Source of the DNA: an uncultured Acidobacteriota bacterium
GTDB taxonomy: Bacteria > Acidobacteriota > Terriglobia > Bryobacterales > Bryobacteraceae
Length of the DNA stretch: 64,000 nucleotides
NCBI GenBank assembly: GCA_902826685.1
Contig: CADEFT010000006.1
Span: 1 to 64,000, forward strand
Reading direction: 5' to 3'
The notes beneath the pieces were generated by a model that worked only from the letters and a program-made list of their open reading frames with translations, was not told where the DNA came from and did not search any database. Both the position numbers and the translations under genes were made by a program. Positions 58,179-64,000 of the stretch are shown in pieces (the first letter of the stretch is position 1; the number at the start of each line of letters is the position of its first letter).

Positions 58179-58945
58179 CGATCGACGCAGATTCGGCACG
58201 CCGCGAGATTCTCGATCCCGGCATCGGCTTCGTGGTAGTCCGCGGGCTTTATTCGCCCCAGCAAATCGATACCTACCGGGATTCCTGCGAACGCTTCATC
58301 GAATCCGGCACGCGCATTCGCCAGCGGATCCTTACCTCGCGGATTAAGGACTATGTGCATCCCCGCTCGCACGACCGCGAAGAGCGCACGGTTCGCATCT
58401 ATCAATATTTCCACAATCACCACGGCGACGAGACGGGATCGTTCCTCGACCGCGCGATCGCTCTTCGCGACCGGATCGAGCAGGGCTGGCTCGACGATCC
58501 GGGTTATTCGAAAGAGCGCCAGTCGCTATTCGATTACGTCATCGTGACCCACTACAACGGCAACAAGGGCCTGTTGCCAAAGCACGTCGATTACGATGGC
58601 CCCGCGCCCAAGCCTCTGGTGCAGTTCTGGGTCGCCCTGTCCGAACCCGGCAAGGATTATCGCGGCGGCAACCTCATCCTCTATTCCAAGGACGGCTCCG
58701 CCCGGCGCGTGGAAACCGATTTGGAGATCCGCAAAGGCGACGCGCTGATCTTCGACAAGTCGCTGCCGCACGAAGTCGAGCTCACCGAGACTCCGCCCGG
58801 CGCGCTGGGCCGCTGGACCGTTCTCATCGGCGCCCGCGCGCACTGCGACACTCCACTCGAAGCTTTCAAGAAAAGGGTGATCTACGGCCCCCCGCTGTTT
58901 CCCCTGATCGCCTGGGGTTCCCGCGTTTTCTCCGGAATGCGATAA
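58175..58945 (+). CDS. 2OG-Fe(II) dioxygenase-like protein
   Basis: 256 residues from the GTG at 58175 (GTGA overlap). The iron facial triad is present as H-x-D in LPKHVDYDG and the distal His in KSLPHEVEL; GRWTVLIGAR could hold the 2-oxoglutarate Arg. Double-stranded beta-helix enzymes of this kind hydroxylate small molecules or surface residues. Its last codons (SGMR and TAA) form the left copy of the direct repeat around the DUF262-HEPN cassette. Confidence 0.85.
   Translation: MTIDADSARREILDPGIGFVVVRGLYSPQQIDTYRDSCERFIESGTRIRQRILTSRIKDYVHPRSHDREERTVRIYQYFHNHHGDETGSFLDRAIALRDRIEQGWLDDPGYSKERQSLFDYVIVTHYNGNKGLLPKHVDYDGPAPKPLVQFWVALSEPGKDYRGGNLILYSKDGSARRVETDLEIRKGDALIFDKSLPHEVELTETPPGALGRWTVLIGARAHCDTPLEAFKKRVIYGPPLFPLIAWGSRVFSGMR
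58932..58944. repeat. Direct repeat left of the DUF262-HEPN cassette
   Basis: CCGGAATGCGATA is identical to 60612-60624. A CCGCGT also lies upstream of both copies, 5 bases away here and 4 there, so the similarity extends over about 24 bases with a one-base gap. Confidence 0.75.
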
Positions 58946-58951
58946 CGTCGG

Positions 58952-59416
58952 CTATACCTGACAAGTCCTTTGCAGAATCGCAATAACTTTCTTGGCGCCT
59001 TCGTAATATTGTTGAAGACTGCTAAACGTTAAAGAAACCGACTCTCCGTGAGCGATCTTGTGCCGGTTGCCAACGATACTGTTTACGGCCGCCCTTAACT
59101 CCTCGTCGTAGCTGTCCTTCAAAATAGCCTCCCATTCCTGGCTGAACTGCCCAAAACACCTAGTGATTTCGTCGATCTTTGGATTCTGAAACCCGCGAAG
59201 GCTAGCCTGCACGAAATTTTGTATCTCCCGGCAAGATCGCTTTTTGCTGTACTCGCATAGGCACAGTTCCACTGAGTTTTCAATGAACCCACAGGCAAGG
59301 ACGCAAAGATATCTGGCCCAGTGCGCTCTCAGTTCGATATCGTCCGGCAAATCCCGGGTTCGTGCAAATAGCGCGTCCAGGCGAATGCGCTGTGCCTCGA
59401 TCTCTTTTACCGGCAC
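58952..59416 (-). CDS. HEPN-domain ribonuclease-like protein (RiboL-PSP-HEPN/MAE_28990 type)
   Basis: 154 residues, all-helical. The catalytic R-x4-H motif is GNRHKIAHGES near residue 115; other HEPN helices are recognisable (YLCVLACGFIENSVELCLCEY). HEPN proteins of this type are predicted RNases of toxin or defence systems. The GTG start follows the stop of the DUF262 gene with no gap (TGAGTG). The coding DNA is clearly less GC-rich than the flanking genes. Confidence 0.85.
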   Translation of the reverse strand: MPVKEIEAQRIRLDALFARTRDLPDDIELRAHWARYLCVLACGFIENSVELCLCEYSKKRSCREIQNFVQASLRGFQNPKIDEITRCFGQFSQEWEAILKDSYDEELRAAVNSIVGNRHKIAHGESVSLTFSSLQQYYEGAKKVIAILQRTCQV

Positions 59417-60499
59417 TCACTCTACCTTTGAGAATGCCTCGGTCGCCAACCGGAGGCGCTCCTTGACGCGATCTTCGGTCGCCGTGCCTCTGCCGCAGAA
59501 TTCCATGAAATCCGCATTTTGCAGCAGTGAATCGTAAGCCACCCGGAGCTCTTGCGGGTGCCGTATCTGCCCGGAATGGAGCCGCTTTGCAACGCCCACC
59601 ATGACGGCGTCGAAGACCGCTGCATTCAGCGCCCTCGTGGGCCGGAATGCCTTGGTTCCAATGGCATCCTTGATCGTCGAGATCGTGGACTGAAACAGGT
59701 TCCGCATTTCGGTCCGCTGGTCTTGGTTCAGATCGCTGTACTTTTTCATGAAGCGGTTCAGGAAGAAGACTAACGGGCTTTCATAGCCCGTGGCATCGTA
59801 AAAGAGCGCCAAAAAGCGCAAAATCAACTCCTGGTCTCGCATGCGAGAATCCTCGCGGCCGTATACCGCTCGCCAATCGGCTGAGCGGTTCAAATCCTGA
59901 AGGAAATCCCGCATCGGAGCCGAATGAAACATCGCGCTTCGAATTTCGTGCGCTGTGAGCTTTTTTCCGCCGGAGTTGAGCCGCTCGAAAACTTGATACA
60001 CGCCACTTTCGTCGTTAGACGGCTCATCCTGCTTGAATATCGTGGCATGCAGGATCGAGTCGTCAAGGCGCCGGAGATCTTCGTCGCGTAGCGTCTTGTA
60101 TGTTCGACCTTCGAAGTCGCCGTCGACTCCGCGAAGGGCAAACTGAACCTTAGTAGGTACCCACACGCCATCGTAAAAGTGTTGCAGGGACAATAGCCGC
60201 TGCTGTCCGTCGACAACCAGCAGCTTGCCAGTTCTGGCTTCTCTTGAGAAGAAGATGCTCGGCACCGGCAATCCCAGCAAAAGCGACTCGATAAAACGCG
60301 ATGCGTCCTTGATATCCCACACGAATGCTCGCTGGAACGGTGGGACATAAATCGATCCATCTCGCAATCGTTTCACCAGGCTGTCCACCGGATAATCGGC
60401 GCCATAACTGGAAATCGCGTAGCGGTGAGGCTCGACTTCACGCTCGTCGTCGCTGCGCACGTCTTCGAGTTCGGTTTCGGGGGAATCCAGTACCGTCAT
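59417..60499 (-). CDS. DUF262 (GmrS/RloF-type) protein
   Basis: 360 residues. The DGQQR motif is intact in LLVVDGQQRLLSL, as are VPPFQRAFVWDIKDASRFIESLLLG-type marks near residue 55 and FERLNSGGKKL. The DUF262 domain is a ParB-like nucleotide-hydrolysing or nuclease fold found in GmrSD and other phage-defence systems. No DUF1524 nuclease domain follows, so the HEPN partner may be the effector. The ATG at 60499 is the only plausible start. Confidence 0.88.
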   Translation of the reverse strand: MTVLDSPETELEDVRSDDEREVEPHRYAISSYGADYPVDSLVKRLRDGSIYVPPFQRAFVWDIKDASRFIESLLLGLPVPSIFFSREARTGKLLVVDGQQRLLSLQHFYDGVWVPTKVQFALRGVDGDFEGRTYKTLRDEDLRRLDDSILHATIFKQDEPSNDESGVYQVFERLNSGGKKLTAHEIRSAMFHSAPMRDFLQDLNRSADWRAVYGREDSRMRDQELILRFLALFYDATGYESPLVFFLNRFMKKYSDLNQDQRTEMRNLFQSTISTIKDAIGTKAFRPTRALNAAVFDAVMVGVAKRLHSGQIRHPQELRVAYDSLLQNADFMEFCGRGTATEDRVKERLRLATEAFSKVE

Positions 60500-60611
60500 A
60501 GACCTAGCTTGAGTTTATCGCAGAAATCGGCGCGGGTACCGATGCGCCACTCACACTACTCTTGCCCACCCTGTTGCCAAACTGTCGCCGGGCACCTTGA
60601 GCCGCGTGCCA

Positions 60612-60624
60612 CCGGAATGCGATA
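60612..60624. repeat. Direct repeat right of the DUF262-HEPN cassette
   Basis: The second copy of CCGGAATGCGATA. In the frame of the oxygenase gene it reads GMR followed by TAG, repeating the gene's last codons. The 1667 bases between the copies hold only the two cassette genes. Confidence 0.75.
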
Positions 60625-60650
60625 GAGTTACCGGATACAGAGGATTCAAC

Positions 60651-63600
60651 ATGAGGTTTGCCGCCAGTATCGTCATCTTCCTCGCCGGTTTGAGCGCGCA
60701 GGATTTTCGCGCCAGCCTCACCGGCCTAATCAGCGACCCCGCCGGAGCCGCCGTGCCCGGCGCCCGCATCAAGGCCGTCAACAGCCGCACCAACGCCACC
60801 GCCGAGGCGGTTTCGAACGACTCCGGCCGCTACTCCATCCCGTTCCTCATCCCCGGCGACTACACCGTCGATGTCGAAGCCCAAGGCTTCAAGCGCTTCA
60901 TCCGCGAGAAGATCGAACTGCAGATCAGCGTCCGCGCCGCGCTCGATGTCACGCTCGAACTCGGCGCCCAAAGCGAGAAGGTCACCATCAGCGCCCAGAT
61001 GTCGCAGCTTGAAACCGAAACCGCCTCCCGCGGCGGCATCGTCGATTCCAACCTGCTGCTCAACGTTCCTAACGCCGGCCGCAACGTCTATCAGCTCGCC
61101 TTCGCCATGCCCGGCGTCTTCAAACCTTCGGTCAACCAGGGCACCGAATTCAGCCTCGACGGCCTCGCCAATTCGCGCGCCTCGATCAACGGAGCCGCCT
61201 CCGGCACTGGCGGCACCGAATCGAATACCGACATCCTCATCGATGGCACCAGCGACGCCAAGGGCGACCGCCAGGTGGTCATGATTCCCGCGCTCGATTC
61301 GGTGCAGGAATTCCGCGTGCTCACCAATATCTTCGACGCGCAGTATGGACGTACCGGCGGCGGCATCATCACCACCACCACCAAATCCGGCACCAACGAT
61401 TTCCACGGAGCCGTCTTCGATCGCTACTTCGATAACCGCCTGGCGGCAAACACGTGGTCGAACAACCGTCAGGGCGTCCCGCGCCCCGACCGCACCACGC
61501 ACAACTTCGGCTTCCACAGCACCGGCCCGATTCGCATTCCGAAAGTCTTCGACGGCCGCAACAAGCTGTTCTACATGGTGAGCTACGACTCGAACCCGTC
61601 TTCCAGCCTCTACACCAGCCAGTTCACCACCCCGCTGCCCGAAATGAAGCGGGGCGATTTTTCGAATCTTCTCGCCGCCACCGGAGCCCCCGTCCTCATC
61701 TACGATCCGAAGTCCACCCGCGCCAGCGGTACCAACTTCATCCGCACGCCCTATGCCGGCAACATCATTCCCGCGGCCGAAATCAATCCCGTCGGCGCCA
61801 GAATCGTTGGCTATTATCCGGACCCGACCCTGCCCGGCCAGGGCCCGGCGCGTGTGAACAATTTCTTCCAGACCAGCAATAACGACGGCGAGTTGTGGCA
61901 GTGGACCGGAAGGCTCGACGTGCGCCCCAACGATCGCCGGGCGTTCTTCGGCCGCTATGGTGAAACCAACATGACGCGCTGCTGCGACCAGCGCTATCCG
62001 CAGGGCAACCCCGCCGAAACCAGCACCATCCTGCCACGCGTCCGGCGGGGCCGCACTATCACGCTCGATTGGACCGAAGTCCTTAGCCCCTCCACCACGC
62101 TCAACGTGCGGGCGGGCATGGCGCGCCTGGAAAATCTGTCGGGCAACGACGCCACGCTCGCCTTTAACCCCAGGGATCTCGGCCTGCCCGATTCGACGGT
62201 TTCCCAAATGCTCCGGCCGCAATATCCTTTCATCGGCATGGGCACTTATATGTCGCAAGGCTCCGGTCCCAATACCCAGGCCGACGATACGTATACACTC
62301 GGCGCCACCGGCGGCAAGGTCATCGGCACGCACGTGATGAAATTCGGCGTCGAAGCGCGCGAGTTCCGCACTAACGTGCAGGCTTATGGATCCTCGGGCG
62401 GCAACTTCTCCTTCACGCGTCTCTGGACACAGGCCGATCCCAATCGCGCCGATGCTTTTTCCGGCAATGAGATCGCAAGCGCCCTGCTCGGCTACCCCGC
62501 TTCCGGCAGCATCGACATTCCCATCATTCCCGCCTACACCAGCCGCTATTACGCCCTCTTCTTCCAGGACGATTGGAAGCTCACCCGCAAGCTGACACTC
62601 AATCTCGGCCTGCGCTGGGATTACGAAACACCTATCGCCGAGCGTTACAACCGCCAGACCCGCGGCTTCGCTCTCGGCCAGGCGAGCCCCATCGCCAACC
62701 AGGTCAAAGCCGCCGCCGGCCTCGCCAACTGCCCCGCCTGCGGTAATCTGACTGGCGGCCTGCTATATGCCGGCAGTGAAGGCGACGCCCGTTATGCTTT
62801 CGTTCCCGACCGCAACAATTTCCAGCCGCGCATCGGCGTCGCTTACTCGCTCGACAACAACACCGTCCTGCGCGGCGGCTTCGGCATCTACTCCCTCGGC
62901 CAATGGGCGCTTGGACCGAGCACCGGCTTCAGCCGATCCACGCCGATGATCACCACCGTCGATGGCCTCACTCCTTCTGGCTCGCTCTCTAATCCCTTCC
63001 CCGGCGGATTGCTGCGGCCCGTCGGTTCCACTCTCGGCACAGCCACCGACCTCGGTCTCGGCGTCACCTTCGCCTATTCCGACCGGCCCCTGCCCATCTC
63101 CAAGCAAGTCTCGTTCGGTTTCCAGCGCACTTTCCGCGGCGGCCTGCTGGCCGATGTTTCCTACGTGGGCAATTTCACCACGCGCCTGCCCGTCACCGCG
63201 CCTCTGAACTCCATTCCTGTCTCTGAACTCGGCAAGGCCGCCACCTATTACAGCGAGCGCGTGGCGAATCCCATGGCCGGCCTGCTGCCAAACAATGCCG
63301 CCCTCAACGGCGCGACGATTCCCCGCCAATCGCTCCTCACCGCCTTCCCGCAGTACTCCGCCGTCACCGCCTCCAACATCCCGGCCGGTAGAACCCGTTA
63401 CGACGCGCTGCAGATCAGCCTGCGCAAGCGCTTCTCAAACGGTTTGAATCTTCAGGCCAATTACATGGCCGCCAAGAATCTCGAACAATTGCAGCCGCTG
63501 AACCCGCAGGATATTTCAACCACCAACCTGCTGGAGCCGAATCTCGAAAAGCGCCTCACCATTTTCGATGTGCCGCAGAAACTCTCGTTCCTCGGCACGT

Positions 63601-64000
63601 ATGAACTGCCCTTCGGCCGCGGCCGCGTGCTCGGCGGCTGGCGCCTCGGCTGGAACTGGACCTTCCAGCGCGGCTTCCCCATCGATTTTCCGAACGCCGC
63701 GCCCCTGGCCGCCCGCAGCGCGAAACTGCCCTCGAACGAGCGCACGCTCGACCGCTGGTTCGATACCTCGCTGTTCCCGCGCGTCGCCGGACCCGCCCCC
63801 TTCACCCTGCGCAACTTCCCCACCCGCTTCCCCGACGTGCGCTACATGGGCTTTCTGAACTACGATTTCTCCATCGTCAAGGACATCCCCATCTTCCGCG
63901 ATCGCGTCAAAACGCAGGTGCGCGCCGACATCATCAATTCGCTCAACAGCCCTTACTTCACAGGCCTGGTGGGCAATCCGCCCAACGTCACCAGCGCCAA
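60651..64000 (+). CDS. TonB-dependent receptor, Oar-like, 5' part (runs past the window end)
   Basis: More than 1110 residues with an open frame to the end; the last barrel strand is missing. Order: signal peptide (MRFAASIVIFLAGLSAQ), Cna_B-like domain (LTGLISDPAGAAVPGAR), a plug with LIDGT and FDAQYGRTGGG, then the barrel. AGAGGA precedes the ATG. It belongs to the same family as the receptor at 7880-11119, but the two differ widely in sequence. Confidence 0.9.
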   Translation, partial: MRFAASIVIFLAGLSAQDFRASLTGLISDPAGAAVPGARIKAVNSRTNATAEAVSNDSGRYSIPFLIPGDYTVDVEAQGFKRFIREKIELQISVRAALDVTLELGAQSEKVTISAQMSQLETETASRGGIVDSNLLLNVPNAGRNVYQLAFAMPGVFKPSVNQGTEFSLDGLANSRASINGAASGTGGTESNTDILIDGTSDAKGDRQVVMIPALDSVQEFRVLTNIFDAQYGRTGGGIITTTTKSGTNDFHGAVFDRYFDNRLAANTWSNNRQGVPRPDRTTHNFGFHSTGPIRIPKVFDGRNKLFYMVSYDSNPSSSLYTSQFTTPLPEMKRGDFSNLLAATGAPVLIYDPKSTRASGTNFIRTPYAGNIIPAAEINPVGARIVGYYPDPTLPGQGPARVNNFFQTSNNDGELWQWTGRLDVRPNDRRAFFGRYGETNMTRCCDQRYPQGNPAETSTILPRVRRGRTITLDWTEVLSPSTTLNVRAGMARLENLSGNDATLAFNPRDLGLPDSTVSQMLRPQYPFIGMGTYMSQGSGPNTQADDTYTLGATGGKVIGTHVMKFGVEAREFRTNVQAYGSSGGNFSFTRLWTQADPNRADAFSGNEIASALLGYPASGSIDIPIIPAYTSRYYALFFQDDWKLTRKLTLNLGLRWDYETPIAERYNRQTRGFALGQASPIANQVKAAAGLANCPACGNLTGGLLYAGSEGDARYAFVPDRNNFQPRIGVAYSLDNNTVLRGGFGIYSLGQWALGPSTGFSRSTPMITTVDGLTPSGSLSNPFPGGLLRPVGSTLGTATDLGLGVTFAYSDRPLPISKQVSFGFQRTFRGGLLADVSYVGNFTTRLPVTAPLNSIPVSELGKAATYYSERVANPMAGLLPNNAALNGATIPRQSLLTAFPQYSAVTASNIPAGRTRYDALQISLRKRFSNGLNLQANYMAAKNLEQLQPLNPQDISTTNLLEPNLEKRLTIFDVPQKLSFLGTYELPFGRGRVLGGWRLGWNWTFQRGFPIDFPNAAPLAARSAKLPSNERTLDRWFDTSLFPRVAGPAPFTLRNFPTRFPDVRYMGFLNYDFSIVKDIPIFRDRVKTQVRADIINSLNSPYFTGLVGNPPNVTSA

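Overview
The window is high-GC bacterial DNA that reads as an acidobacterial chromosome, most like the Bryobacter/Solibacter lineage. The lineage call is inference from gene content. It rests on two large outer-membrane receptors with an N-terminal carboxypeptidase-regulatory (Cna_B-like) domain, many secreted or Tat-exported proteins (PQQ-like propeller, CotH, NHL propeller, Gfo/Idh/MocA oxidoreductase, TIM-barrel epimerase, amidohydrolase), hybrid two-component sensors with Reg_prop propellers, and many 1-4 bp stop/start overlaps. I saw no rRNA, tRNA, CRISPR array, transposase or phage gene. The window opens in the tail of a GGDEF gene and closes inside a second receptor gene.

Layout: 1-7 kb holds a periplasmic amidase, a lytic transglycosylase, mobA, an orphan MlaF-like ATPase, a PQQ-like propeller protein and a CotH protein. 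7.0-7.9 kb is a decayed MNT/HepT toxin-antitoxin cassette next to the first receptor gene (7.9-11.1 kb). 11.3-14.3 kb holds purS, glmS, a YjbQ gene and a second decayed module (AbrB/PIN). 14.3-16.1 kb is a coupled pair of Tat-type TIM-barrel proteins. 16.1-20.1 kb is a housekeeping block (rplM, rpsI, rpsB, tsf, pyrH, frr). 20-30 kb holds ankyrin, DinB-like and TPR proteins, an MFS carrier, a glycosyltransferase-acetyltransferase fusion, a PEP-CTERM-like protein, ackA and yvcK. 30-43.5 kb holds glmU, two coupled LRR proteins, an oxidoreductase, PAP2, an amidase, a pseudouridine synthase, an amidohydrolase and an MFS/NHL pair. 43.5-49.3 kb holds a shrunken methyltransferase, a hybrid histidine kinase and selB. 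49.6-55.9 kb holds HigBA, an acyl-CoA carboxylase beta subunit, glgC, a WalJ-like hydrolase with no usual start codon, VapBC, a second YjbQ and rlmB. 55.9-60.5 kb holds a sialidase-like protein, a lipid/surface operon (CDP-alcohol phosphotransferase, GtrA, 2OG oxygenase) and a two-gene DUF262-HEPN cassette. The second receptor fills the end.

How the genes work together: glmS and glmU supply UDP-GlcNAc for the envelope that the amidase and transglycosylase remodel. rplM to frr supply translation and UMP. glgC and ackA point to glycogen storage and overflow metabolism. The receptors and secreted enzymes suggest scavenging of polymers or sugars.

The most notable accessory signal is a set of five compact toxin or defence modules: MNT/HepT, AbrB/PIN, HigBA, VapBC and DUF262-HEPN. 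Two are visibly broken. Two, MNT/HepT and DUF262-HEPN, lie between short direct repeats that include the last codons of the neighbouring gene. The DUF262-HEPN pair, with VDGQQR and R-x4-H motifs intact and less GC-rich DNA, is my best candidate for an undescribed system. A hybrid kinase with Tyr in place of the phospho-accepting His is the most striking single-residue oddity.
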